Part shown: piece by piece, positions 7,401 through 15,737 of the stretch | Position numbering within the stretch: position 1 is the stretch's first letter | Layout of the letters: every line of letters begins with the position of its first letter | Source: Acutalibacter sp. 1XD8-33 | GTDB lineage: Bacteria > Bacillota > Clostridia > Oscillospirales > Acutalibacteraceae | Assembly (NCBI RefSeq): GCF_003612555.1 | Contig: NZ_RAZF01000016.1 | Span: forward strand, 1-60,397 | DNA: 60,397 nt | Direction of reading: 5' to 3' | Notes under the pieces: model-generated | Told to the model about the DNA's origin: nothing | The model's input: only the letters and a program-made list of their open reading frames with translations | Database searches by the model: none | Made by a program: the position numbers and the translations under genes

Positions 7401-9025
7401 AATTAAAGAAGATATTATTTCATCATAAAGGGCTTTTACTTCTTCTAATTGCTCTGGCGGCTTATGCAGTCTTTTGCGTCGGCAGCGGCTACGACAGCAG
7501 TTATATGATTGACCGGAATGAAGATACTTATCTGGCCTACATGGATCGCTGGCAAGGCGAGGTGACAGAGGAAAAAGCGCAGGAGATGGAGACGGAATAC
7601 GCAGAAGCCACCCGCTCCGATGACGGCAGAAAAGCCGCCTTCTTGACCATCTATAACCAGTATTACTACGCAAAAGAGGACCCCGCCCATCGCTTCCTGA
7701 TGGATGAGCGGGGATGGGACACACTCCTGACCCACGATGGAGTGAATGTAATCCTGCTGTTGTTCCTGCTGGCGCTTTGTGTTCCAGTATTTTGTGGGGA
7801 ATACCAGTGTGGGATGGCGCAGATCCTCCGTTCTTGCAGAAATGGCCGAGGGCGGTTGGCTGGAATCAAATTAGGCGTAATGGCGGCCCTGGCGGTTCTG
7901 GCGACGGCTCTGTTTCAGTTGGTGCAGTTTGTTGTTGTCTCCTTGTTGGTCGGCCTGGATGGAGCATCCTATCCGCTGCAAAGCCTGTCCTTTTTTGAAC
8001 ATTCGCCCTATCTCATTTCCGTTGGACAGGCGTATGGGATCGTAGTCCTGTCCAGGTGCTTGGGCGCTGCTTGGTTTGCAATCCTGATTGCCCTGCTCTC
8101 CATCCTGTTCCGGCAGACGGTACTGACTACATTTTCCGGCATCGCGGTTTCTATCCTGCCACATTTGATCGGCGGCAGCTTTCTCAAATATGTCCTTCCG
8201 CTTCCTGCGGGGTTGCTGGCAGGAACCGGCTATGTGTGGGGAACACTGACAGAGGTTGGATATGACGAGGACTGGAACCTGATTGATATAGTGACCTTTC
8301 CGGGTATCACGCCGGAGCAGTTTGGACTTTTGGTGATTCTGTTCTTGGCTATTGTCTGTCTGCTGGTTTGGCTCTGTCTCAGGTTTTATGTTGGCAGGCG
8401 GAAGGTCATTTCTACTCGCCCTCTCCTGACAGCGGCATTGATACTCTGTATGACCGTTTCATTGACTGGCTGCGGGTACAGCAATTCCCGTGAGATTACG
8501 CATGATTTTCTGGCCGATGCGTCCAAGGGAGAAAACAGCGCCTATACAGTGGAGCTTGATATGGTGGAGAACACCATCACTGCGACCAGCAAGGCCACAG
8601 GTGAGGCCATCCTGCTGACACGTGATCCCTTTGGACAATCCGGGGCGATCTCCAGCATCTACGTTGACGAGGACGCCTGTTACTACGCTTCCAGCGGCGA
8701 GGTGGGCGATGGTTTTCAGATTTACCGAATCGACTTGAAGGATTTTTCCACACGGCTTTACTTCAGCACCGGCTCTGATAACACGGCGACTTTTTGGGGC
8801 TTGTTTGACCATGAACCGACAGTAGACGAACTGCTGGCAGATGTGGGCTCCACATCCTTTGTCATAGATGGGAATTACATCTACTATCTGCAAGGCGGAC
8901 GGCTCTATAAGGTGTTCCGCTGGACGGGATGGGAGACAGTGGTTGTCCCAAACGTAGAAGGAATGCGGAAGATACCAGCGCCGGAGTGCTGCGGGCTGCT
9001 ATGCTGCAAAAGGGCTTTGACCTGA
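7388..9025 (+). CDS. ABC-2 permease fused to a lipoprotein-like propeller domain, 3' end lost
   Basis: Start ATG 7388 follows AGGAGG (7378-7383). Residues 1-340 repeat the layout of the preceding permease: one N-terminal segment, a loop of about 90 residues, then several membrane segments. After a short basic linker comes a hydrophobic stretch ending in the lipobox-like SLTGC (C362), and then a beta-rich extracytoplasmic region of about 155 residues similar in style to the propeller lipoprotein encoded at 4191. The last roughly 30 codons (from about 8930) run over a receiver-domain remnant read in another frame, so the original C-terminus has been deleted. Cleavage at the internal lipobox would release a lipoprotein; this is inference. 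Confidence 0.75.
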   Translation: MLQVELKKILFHHKGLLLLLIALAAYAVFCVGSGYDSSYMIDRNEDTYLAYMDRWQGEVTEEKAQEMETEYAEATRSDDGRKAAFLTIYNQYYYAKEDPAHRFLMDERGWDTLLTHDGVNVILLLFLLALCVPVFCGEYQCGMAQILRSCRNGRGRLAGIKLGVMAALAVLATALFQLVQFVVVSLLVGLDGASYPLQSLSFFEHSPYLISVGQAYGIVVLSRCLGAAWFAILIALLSILFRQTVLTTFSGIAVSILPHLIGGSFLKYVLPLPAGLLAGTGYVWGTLTEVGYDEDWNLIDIVTFPGITPEQFGLLVILFLAIVCLLVWLCLRFYVGRRKVISTRPLLTAALILCMTVSLTGCGYSNSREITHDFLADASKGENSAYTVELDMVENTITATSKATGEAILLTRDPFGQSGAISSIYVDEDACYYASSGEVGDGFQIYRIDLKDFSTRLYFSTGSDNTATFWGLFDHEPTVDELLADVGSTSFVIDGNYIYYLQGGRLYKVFRWTGWETVVVPNVEGMRKIPAPECCGLLCCKRALT

Positions 9026-9330
9026 TTCTGATTCCCTCGATTGGGGAGGCCAAGCGCCGGATTTTTGAGGATAAGGAAATAGAACTGATTTTGTGTGATG
9101 TGGAACTGCCGGACGGTACAGCAATGGAGTTGTTTCATGCGCTGCGGCGGGTGACGGGGATGTTCCAAATGAAGAATCCCCCTGTCCGGCTTCTGCCGTT
9201 CTTTATCCTCACCGAGAACAGCGACCTTGCCACGGAATATGAATATCGGCATGAGGGCGTGAACGACTATATCACCTCCCCGGTAAATATCCCGGAGCTA
9301 ATCCGGCGGGTGCTGTTCTTTGTGGAATGA
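8950..9330 (+). pseudogene. Truncated response-regulator receiver domain
   Basis: In the frame ending at TGA 9328-9330, about 120 residues look like a receiver domain: a buried strand LILCDVELPDG with an acceptor-like Asp, then FILTENSD with the Thr/Ser position. The N-terminal acidic pair is missing, and the conserved Lys is replaced in the YITSPVN segment. The reading frame overlaps the end of the fused permease gene and has no RBS of its own. The simplest explanation is a deletion that joined the permease to the middle of a second response regulator gene. Confidence 0.6.
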
Positions 9331-9522
9331 AGTGAACTTACAGTTGGATTTTTGTTATCGTTTTGCTGGTACTGCGTCCTGCAAATAGAGAGCTTTGGTG
9401 CTACCTTCAAATCCGTTTCAAACGGCATTAGCGTTTATCAAGGTTTGTTGCTGTTGGAGAGCGGTGCGGCAATTATCTTCTTTAGCGGACTTCCCTTTAA
9501 GGAAAAAGGGCAATCGGCATAA
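9331..9522 (+). pseudogene. Remnant of a membrane-protein 3' end
   Basis: A 63-codon open frame directly after the receiver remnant, with no ATG or RBS, gives hydrophobic sequence with helical segments (around GFLLSFCWYC and LLLLESGAAIIFF) and a short charged tail. It reads like the C-terminus of a small transporter or a kinase membrane domain. The rest of 9523-9640 shows no gene. Confidence 0.3.
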
Positions 9523-9641
9523 TAACTGAAATAATCTGCCCAGCGGCAGAAAAGAAAAATGCAATCCCTATTGTTTCCCTATGTGAATAGTTCCACACAC
9601 AAACAGGATTTGATTAAGTAATGCTTTGTCCATAGAAAAAC

Positions 9642-9675
9642 AGCCAGTGGGCAAGGCGGTCCTTACCCACTGGCT
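9642..9675 (-). terminator. Terminator of the second XRE gene
   Basis: A ten-base stem AGCCAGTGGG/CCCACTGGCT lies directly downstream of the leftward XRE gene. Its layout and part of its sequence match the hairpin after the first XRE copy. Confidence 0.55.
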
Positions 9676-9688
9676 CACACCTTATTAT

Positions 9689-10036
9689 TTAGTTTTCGCC
9701 GCTCGTATCCATCATTTTATTCACCATAGCGCGGATCGCCGCCAAGACCATCTGCCGTCCCTGCTCCGGACAGGCTCGGTAAAGCCCTGTGATTTCCTGG
9801 ATTTCGCGCTCCATCTGTTCATCTGTCGGATTGAAAATCGCGTCAAAAGAAACACCAAGTACACTTGTGATGGTATAAAGCACTTCAAATGACGGATTCG
9901 CCTCTCCTTTTTCAATGCCTGCGATATGGCGGGTGGAGAGCTTTGTCAATTCCGCCAACCGCTCCTGTGTATAACCCCGCTCTTTTCGGACCGCCCTTAA
10001 CCGCGCTCCACCTTCTACTAAGACTTCATTCGGCAT
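9689..10036 (-). CDS. XRE-family transcriptional regulator (copy 2)
   Basis: This 115-residue protein has a Cro/C1-type helix-turn-helix at about residues 10-65 (ERGYTQERLAELTKLSTRHI, then IEKGEANPS) and a helical C-terminus. ATG 10034-10036 follows GAGGTGAA on the minus strand. The leader, including an ATACAATA box and the first two codons, closely matches that of the XRE gene at 329-685, and the two proteins are clear paralogues. Together they bracket the two-component/ABC cassette on the same strand, which suggests duplication or capture of the cassette between regulator copies. Its targets are unknown. It may control the sigma-like gene or its own promoter. Confidence 0.85.
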   Translation of the reverse strand: MPNEVLVEGGARLRAVRKERGYTQERLAELTKLSTRHIAGIEKGEANPSFEVLYTITSVLGVSFDAIFNPTDEQMEREIQEITGLYRACPEQGRQMVLAAIRAMVNKMMDTSGEN

Positions 10037-10205
10037 AATTCTTCACCTCAACTGTATTGTATAGTTCAGGAAGCACGATTTGAATACCCGCGCAATTCTG
10101 ACTACCATGCAATATAATTCCGATTTTCACTGAATCTTTCAAGAAAAACCGATTCCGTGAGGCTGTTAAAAAAACGGCAGCTTTGCGGAACGCTTTCGCG
10201 CGCTC

Positions 10206-10250
10206 AAACACCATAGCCGCCGTTTAAGGAGAATGGCTATGGTGTTTTTG
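10206..10250 (+). terminator. Bidirectional stem-loop
   Basis: Arms at 10206-10218 and 10235-10247 (core ACACCATAGCC/GGCTATGGTGT) are followed by a T-rich run ending near 10253. The stem is perfect over 13 bases. The surrounding 10037-10535 stretch holds no gene; it contains this hairpin and the larger one at 10383. Confidence 0.55.
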
Positions 10251-10382
10251 TTTTATAGGAGTGAGCTGTTCTGGCCGCTCCTAATAGGTGATCTGTTAAA
10301 AAAAGCCTTGTGGCGGCTATGCCACATTCTACTTATCAATCAGAACCACAGAAGCATATAAACAAGAATTATTGTTCTGAAA

Positions 10383-10431
10383 CACGGCAGAGGGCCGGGT
10401 ACTCAATGGAAGTACCCGGCCCTCTGCCGTG
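10383..10431. repeat. Perfect 21-bp inverted repeat, 7-base loop
   Basis: The arms 10383-10403 and 10411-10431 are exact reverse complements (CACGGCAGAGGGCCGGGTAC plus T and its complement). No T-run follows, so it is not an ordinary terminator. It lies about 100 bases upstream of the sigma-like gene and could be a cruciform site, a recombinase or relaxase site, or a strong RNA barrier. Confidence 0.6.
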
Positions 10432-10535
10432 TCGAATCTTAGGAAAAAAAGTCAGCCCCTGCGGGTGCCGCAGCCCGCCGCCTCCGTTTCGATGTGCCCC
10501 CCATCAACGCCATCAAAAAAAACGGAGGAAACAAA

Positions 10536-11021
10536 ATGTTTGACCCCAAAAGCGATTATGCGCTGAACAAGAAAGACCCGGACGCCATTGTTTACATAGA
10601 CGCCGCTGGAACGCTGACGCGGCTCACTTTGGCGGACTTCTCCAGCCCGGAAGAATTTAAGCGGTGGAAAGCGTGGTCTGATGAAAGTTACCACCAGATT
10701 GAGAACGCAGGCATCGCGCTCTCCAAGCGTACTTTGTCCCTGCATGGCCTGCCTGAAAAGGCTACCACTGTCCAATCGCCGGAGGACACGCTGGTGGAGG
10801 CCCTGGAACAGCGGGAGCGCGAAGAAATGCGCCGCCTGCTCATGGAGGGGCTTGATAACTGCCTGACCTCAGCCCAGCGCCGCCGTCTTTGGCTGTATTT
10901 TGTAGACGGCCTGACAGTGCGGCAGATTGCAGAGGCCGAGGGGGTTCAGCATCCAAGCATTGTTGAGTGTTTGGCGGCTGCAAAGAAAAAACTTTTGGAA
11001 TATTTGAAAAGAATGGTCTGA
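10536..11021 (+). CDS. Sigma-70 region 4-like protein
   Basis: This 161-residue protein has a C-terminal region-4-type helix-turn-helix (about 112-158: LTSAQRRRLWLYFVDGLTVR, then a recognition helix near HPSIVECLAAAKKKL). Its N-terminal half, which contains YIDAAGTLTRLTL, is not a sigma domain 2. ATG 10536 follows CGGAGGAAAC; an upstream in-frame ATG at 10494 has no RBS. Such stand-alone region-4 proteins sit in many Clostridia mobile elements ahead of recombinase genes and are thought to tune element transcription. Here it precedes the structured leader, TnpW and the tandem serine recombinases. Direct core-RNAP binding has not been shown for this group. Confidence 0.75.
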   Translation: MFDPKSDYALNKKDPDAIVYIDAAGTLTRLTLADFSSPEEFKRWKAWSDESYHQIENAGIALSKRTLSLHGLPEKATTVQSPEDTLVEALEQREREEMRRLLMEGLDNCLTSAQRRRLWLYFVDGLTVRQIAEAEGVQHPSIVECLAAAKKKLLEYLKRMV

Positions 11022-11084
11022 TCTCCCTACCAAAACCCCGTTTTGAGGACGGTAGGTGAAGGACGCATTTTCCCTCACCTTCAC

Positions 11085-11545
11085 TCGTACATCGAAAATT
11101 GAATACACGGTATTGCAAGCACAAAACCCGCGTACCAGCGGCACAGGACGCGCCGCCAAGACCGCCAGCTTTCGGAGGTGATGGACAAGCTGACCGAGCG
11201 ATCAACGTAAGTCCTGGACCCGGTTTGGCACACCGGGCGCGATGACTGCGCGGGGGATAATGACACTTGCTCACGCCCGTCCACAGACTTGAGACGGAAC
11301 CCTGCGGCACACGTTCAGAACGATGCTGCGGAGTTATGACAGCCCCGCCAGGGGCGGCTTGCAATATCCCCTTTCGCCGGGGGTGCGTGGCAAATACGGT
11401 GAAACTGCATCGAAACGGAAATAAACCAGCAGTCGCGCCGGAACTGCGCCGCGATAGTCATGCGGCACCGCCAATGTCCGGCGCGGCTGTTTTCTTAACG
11501 GAAGTTATCTGCATTTTGCAGTTTAAGCATCGGTCTGTTATCGGA
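11085..11545 (+). ncRNA. Candidate structured RNA leader upstream of the recombinases
   Basis: About 460 bases without a plausible gene but rich in GC stems: CCCGGT/ACCGGG near 11219-11239, GCCCC/GGGGC near 11342-11356, CCCC/GGGG near 11369-11383, and further pairs up to the RBS of the TnpW gene. All six frames are broken or carry unlikely proteins. It lies between the sigma-like gene and the recombination genes, so it may act as a leader RNA, attenuator or DNA site. Structure and transcription are inferred only from the pairing. Confidence 0.35.
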
Positions 11546-11559
11546 CGGAGGTGCGTCAT

Positions 11560-11736
11560 ATGAAAGACCAGACCAATCCCAGCATCAACACTTCGTACAA
11601 AGAAATCAAGATCGGCAAGACGCTGTACCGCGTAACCAGCGTGTTCACCGGCGAGAAAGACCTGGGTGAGACCCTGGAGCAGTTGGCGGTCCGCCGCGCT
11701 ATGGCGGAGCTGACACCCTGCCACGCTGCTACCTAA
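11560..11736 (+). CDS. TnpW-like transposon protein
   Basis: This 58-residue protein starts at ATG 11560, seven bases after GGAGGTG (11547-11553). The core IGKTLYRVTSVFTGEKDLGE, with a following helix, resembles the TnpW family: small proteins found beside TnpV and TnpX in Tn4451-type elements. Their function is not established; they are always close to serine recombinase genes. The next gene here is a large serine recombinase 140 bases downstream. The short length makes the assignment moderate rather than firm. Confidence 0.6.
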   Translation: MKDQTNPSINTSYKEIKIGKTLYRVTSVFTGEKDLGETLEQLAVRRAMAELTPCHAAT

Positions 11737-11876
11737 CCATATCCAACATTACCTCGCGGCTGGCCGCATCCTTGCGTGTCATGCGCTCCCTACTCTATAA
11801 TAGGTGTTGCCGGAGCAATCCGGCGGGAGCCATTCGCCGCACAGGGTATGAATCTGGCTGATCGGGAGGTAAAACA

Positions 11877-13529
11877 ATGATCGAGAAAACATACAATGTC
11901 GGCATCTATTGTAGATTGAGTAATGACGATGAGCGGGACGGAGAATCCGTCAGCATTGAAAATCAAAAGCTGCTGCTTCAGCGGCATGTGCGGGAGCGGG
12001 GCTGGAATGAAGTGGACACCTATGTTGATGACGGCTATTCTGGAACAAACTTCCAGCGCCCCGGCGTTCAGCGCCTGATTGCTGACGCAAAGGCCGGACG
12101 CATCAACGTCATTCTCGTCAAGGACCTGTCCCGGTTTGGCAGAAACTATATCGAGTTCGGCCAATATACCGATTACCTGTTTCCGTCCATCGGGTGCCGG
12201 TTTATTGCCCTCAACAACGGCATCGACACCATGAGTAATGACGGCAGTACCGATGTCATGTGCTTTTTGAACTTATTTAACGAGTTTTACAGCCGGGACA
12301 CAAGTAAAAAGGTAAAAGCGGTCAAAAAAGCCTGCGCCGAGAACGGAAAGTACATGGGTACATATCCCCCTATCGGCTACAAGCGTGACCCACTGGACAA
12401 GCACCACTTCATCATTGATGAGGATACCGCGCCTCTGGTCCGCCGCATTTTTGCTATGCGGGCCTCCGGTATGGCGTTCCGAAAGATCGCCACTACCTTG
12501 AACGCTGAGGGCGTCCTGCCGCCCGGTGAACTGTACTATCAGCGCCAGGGCCGCAGCGATCCCCGCCACGTCAACCATCTGTGGAATGAAAGCACCGTGA
12601 AGGTGATAATCCGCAACGAAGTCTATATCGGCAACATGGTCCAGGGTAAATGCGGCACCGTCTCCTACAAATCCAAAAAGCTGGTGACAAAACCCAAAGA
12701 TCAGTGGATTCGTGTGGAGGGGACCCATGAGCCGATCATCACCCGTGAAATTTGGGATACCGTTGTCAGCATCGACCAGAAGAAGGTGCGGAAGTCGGAG
12801 ACCTCAGATGGTATCAAGAGCATTTTCACCGGCTTGGTCTACTGCGCGGACTGTGGATTCAAAATGCGGAATCAGGTAGAGCGATTTACCTATAAGGACG
12901 GAAGTCCGGGACGGTACAGCTCCTTCATGTGCGGGAGTTATTCCCGCAGCGGGAAAAGAGCCTGCACCATCCATACCATCTATGAGAATGTGCTGACGCA
13001 GATCGTGCTGGAGGACATTCGGGAAAAGGCCCGATATGCCGCCCATGACCGGGAGCGGCTTCTGGCGCAAATCATCCGCATGAAGGATAAGGAGCAGCAC
13101 AGCCGCGCAGCATCCTATGAGCAGGAGCTGAAAGTGACCGCCGCCCGTGTCGCGGAACTGGAAAAGCTGATGCAGAATCTCTATGAGGATAAATGCACCG
13201 GCGTTGTCCCATCCACGGTGTTCCAGACGCTGATGCAGAAGTATGAAACGGAGCGGGCGCAGAAAGCCGCCGCTCTCCCGGAGCTGGAGCAGAAAGTCAG
13301 GGCGCAGTTGGAAAACCGCCATGATGCCGACCAGTGGGCCGAGATCATCCGGCGCTATACGGAGATCACCGAGCTGGATGAGACCATCCTGTTTGAGCTG
13401 GTGGACCGTATCGAGGTTGGAGAGGCCCAAAAGTGCGGCAAAATCCGCGTCCAGGACGTGAAGGTCTTTTACCGTTATGTTGGCTGTGTAGATGATGCCT
13501 TGTCCCAGGAAAGGCGGGCAGCGGTATGA
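11877..13529 (+). CDS. Large serine recombinase of element A (first of a tandem pair)
   Basis: This 550-residue site-specific recombinase has an N-terminal resolvase catalytic domain (about 6-150) with nucleophile S15 in YCRLS and the RFGRN arginine motif, a recombinase domain (about 165-280), a zinc-ribbon with CADC and a later Cys pair (about 320-365), a coiled-coil segment (about 380-450), and a C-terminal beta segment. ATG 11877 follows GGGAGGTAAA. Family members integrate and excise elements at short cores, often GA in the TnpX/TndX group. Its stop overlaps the ATG of the second recombinase (ATGA), so the two are coupled. Tandem recombinases of this kind often act together at one end of an ICE. 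Confidence 0.93.
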   Translation: MIEKTYNVGIYCRLSNDDERDGESVSIENQKLLLQRHVRERGWNEVDTYVDDGYSGTNFQRPGVQRLIADAKAGRINVILVKDLSRFGRNYIEFGQYTDYLFPSIGCRFIALNNGIDTMSNDGSTDVMCFLNLFNEFYSRDTSKKVKAVKKACAENGKYMGTYPPIGYKRDPLDKHHFIIDEDTAPLVRRIFAMRASGMAFRKIATTLNAEGVLPPGELYYQRQGRSDPRHVNHLWNESTVKVIIRNEVYIGNMVQGKCGTVSYKSKKLVTKPKDQWIRVEGTHEPIITREIWDTVVSIDQKKVRKSETSDGIKSIFTGLVYCADCGFKMRNQVERFTYKDGSPGRYSSFMCGSYSRSGKRACTIHTIYENVLTQIVLEDIREKARYAAHDRERLLAQIIRMKDKEQHSRAASYEQELKVTAARVAELEKLMQNLYEDKCTGVVPSTVFQTLMQKYETERAQKAAALPELEQKVRAQLENRHDADQWAEIIRRYTEITELDETILFELVDRIEVGEAQKCGKIRVQDVKVFYRYVGCVDDALSQERRAAV

Positions 13530-13848
13530 ACAAGCTCTACAAAGTGGGTATTTACTGCCGCTTGAGCGTTGATGATGCCTCCAACTCCGCCAAGGCCAGG
13601 AACTACATCCCCGCTGATGAATCCGTCAGCATCGAAAATCAGCGGGAGCTTCTGTCCAAGTTTGCTATGCTCAATGGCTGGGTGGAGACCAAGACCTATT
13701 GTGATGATGGGTACAGCGGGGGCAACTTTCAGCGGCCCGGATTTCTGGAAATGCTGGAGGACGCCCGGAACGGCATTATCAACCTCATTCTCGTCAAAGA
13801 CCTCTCCCGCTTGGGACGGGACTTCGTGGAGGTAGGCCGGTACACAGA
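13526..13848 (+). pseudogene. Second large serine recombinase of element A, 5' part
   Basis: ATG 13526 overlaps the stop of the first recombinase. The frame encodes a resolvase domain with nucleophile S14 in YCRLS and the RLGRD motif, then stops at TAA 13855 just after the left end of element B. The rest of the domain (VFPSLGCRF onward) resumes in frame at 22304 once element B is removed, so the gene was split by the insertion at a GA dinucleotide (13847-13848). No functional enzyme can be made from this fragment because half the catalytic domain and all DNA-binding domains are missing. Confidence 0.9.
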
Positions 13849-13922
13849 TGTGTAATTTATTTACGGATACACGCTGACAGCCTGCGCTTACAGATACTCA
13901 TGCCAAACCAGCATATAAACAG

Positions 13923-13960
13923 CAGGAGGGAACAGCTACATTAGTAGCCGTCCCCTCCTG
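13923..13960 (-). terminator. Terminator of the ABC exporter operon
   Basis: The stem CAGGAGGG (13923-13930) pairs with CCCTCCTG (13953-13960), with an inner GCTAC/GTAGC pair. It lies 43 bases beyond the stop codon of the leftward ABC gene. Confidence 0.5.
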
Positions 13961-14003
13961 TTAGCGTTCACCATTGCGGGCGTAAAACGTATTTTGCCAT
14001 GTA

Positions 14004-15737
14004 TCACCCCAGTGTCCAATTCTGGCTCTCGGTTTGCAGTTGGACCATCCGGGCAAAGGCCCCGTTCCGTTTCATCAGCTCCGCCGGGGTCCCTGTCTCG
14101 GCCACTGTGCCATCGGACAGCACCACGATCTTGTTGGCGTTCTCCACCGTCCTCATGCGGTGGGCGATGATCAGCACTGTCTTTCGCTCCACCAGCCGGG
14201 AGATGGCCTGCTGGATCTCCGTTTCGTTCTCCGCGTCCAGAGAGGCGGTAGCCTCGTCCAGCAGGATGATGGGGGCATCCTTCAAGAGCGCACGGGCAAT
14301 GGAAATGCGCTGCCGTTCCCCGCCAGAGAGGGTGGAGCCGTTCTCCCCGATCATGGTCTGGTACCCCTGGGGGAGCTTGGCGATAAATTCATCGCACATG
14401 GCTTCCTTGGCCGCCTGCATGACCTCCGCATCTGTGGCGTCCTTCCGACCAATGCGGATATTCTCCATGACTGTATTGTTGAACAGCGTTACATCCTGGA
14501 ACACGATGGAGTAGGCGGTCAGGAGCTTCTCCGGGTCTACTGTGGCAACGTCCACGCCGCCGACTGTAATCCGGCCCCGGTCAATATCCCAAAATCGCGC
14601 CGCCAGCTTTGCGGCGGTGGACTTGCCGCCACCGGAGGGACCGATCAGGGCTGTGACCTCGCCCTGCTTGGCGGTGAAGGACACATCCTTCAGTACCGTC
14701 TCGCCGCTGTTATAGGCAAAGCCCACATGGTCAAAGGTAATGTCGTAGCCTTTGGGCGAAAAGGCCGTTTCGCCCTCCTGGGAAGGGCTTTCGTTGATCT
14801 CATTCATGCGGTCAATATTGATTTGTAGGGAGTTCATAGCTGCCAGATTTTGCAGGGCAAAGTTCATTGGCTCATAAATCCGGGAGACAACCAGCAGAAA
14901 CAGGAAGAACGTCACAAGGGAAAGCTCCCCGCTCATCAGACGCATACTCCCCATCAGCGCCACCGAGACGATGCCCAGCTTCAGAAGCATCTGCGCCGGA
15001 ACTACGAACATGGCCGAACCCAATTCACTTTTGAACTGCCGGTTCTCAAAAGCGTCGATTTTGCGGTACAGCCCATCCAGATATACCTTCTCAGCCTTGT
15101 TGCTTTTCAAGTCGCGGATGGTTTCCAGGCACTCCTGCACACCGTCCGCCATGTCGATCAGGGCGGCGTTCTGTCTGCGGGTAAAATAATTCTGCGCTCT
15201 TTTGGAAAAGCCAACGATCACCAGCGTAATAGGCAGTACCCACAGGGCGGCGAGAGCCATCTGCCAGTCGTAGCACAGCAGGCTGACCGCCACAAGGCAG
15301 GTGGACAGGATAGAGCCGTAGAACTGCGGAACATAATGGGAAAACATCTGCTCTGTTATCTGCACATCCCCCATGATGGTGTTGGTCAGGTCGGCCAAAT
15401 CCTTTTTACCGAAGAAGGACAGGGGGAGCCGCCGCAGCTTCTCCGCCAGCCGGATGCGGCAGGCCCCGGATTCCAGGTAAGTGGAGAAGTAGGTGGCATT
15501 GTACTTCCAAAACTCCGAGAGCAGGATCAGCAGCAGCGCCACAACGATGCCCAGGCCGTAGAGTGGATAGCGCCCCGACCGGACGCTGCCGCTCAAAAAA
15601 TCGCTTGCCAGCAGGTAGAGAAGCCCCACCGGGAGCATCAGCATCAGGTCGGCCACTGTGCAGGCGGCAACGGCCCGCACAAGCCCTTTCGCTCCTTCTT
15701 CGGAGAGGGCAAAGCGTTTCATCAGTCGTTCAATCAT
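14004..15737 (-). CDS. ABC exporter, fused membrane/ATPase half (second subunit)
   Basis: This 577-residue half-transporter has six membrane segments in residues 1-300 and a nucleotide-binding domain at about 335-570: Walker A GPSGGGKST near 364, signature LSGGERQR near 468, Walker B IILLDEAT near 488 and switch His in IAHR. Start ATG 15737 overlaps the stop of the upstream subunit by four bases and follows GGAAGGTAGG. It forms a heterodimer with the subunit encoded just upstream. Families with this paired layout export drugs, peptides or siderophores. The TetR gene beside it suggests an inducible efflux pump, but the substrate cannot be read from sequence. Confidence 0.92.
   Translation of the reverse strand: MIERLMKRFALSEEGAKGLVRAVAACTVADLMLMLPVGLLYLLASDFLSGSVRSGRYPLYGLGIVVALLLILLSEFWKYNATYFSTYLESGACRIRLAEKLRRLPLSFFGKKDLADLTNTIMGDVQITEQMFSHYVPQFYGSILSTCLVAVSLLCYDWQMALAALWVLPITLVIVGFSKRAQNYFTRRQNAALIDMADGVQECLETIRDLKSNKAEKVYLDGLYRKIDAFENRQFKSELGSAMFVVPAQMLLKLGIVSVALMGSMRLMSGELSLVTFFLFLLVVSRIYEPMNFALQNLAAMNSLQINIDRMNEINESPSQEGETAFSPKGYDITFDHVGFAYNSGETVLKDVSFTAKQGEVTALIGPSGGGKSTAAKLAARFWDIDRGRITVGGVDVATVDPEKLLTAYSIVFQDVTLFNNTVMENIRIGRKDATDAEVMQAAKEAMCDEFIAKLPQGYQTMIGENGSTLSGGERQRISIARALLKDAPIILLDEATASLDAENETEIQQAISRLVERKTVLIIAHRMRTVENANKIVVLSDGTVAETGTPAELMKRNGAFARMVQLQTESQNWTLG

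Noticed and set aside
11085-11545. A group II intron or rRNA-like gene in the structured region
   Set aside because: No domain V-like end, reverse transcriptase or rRNA signature was seen; it is listed only as a candidate structured RNA.
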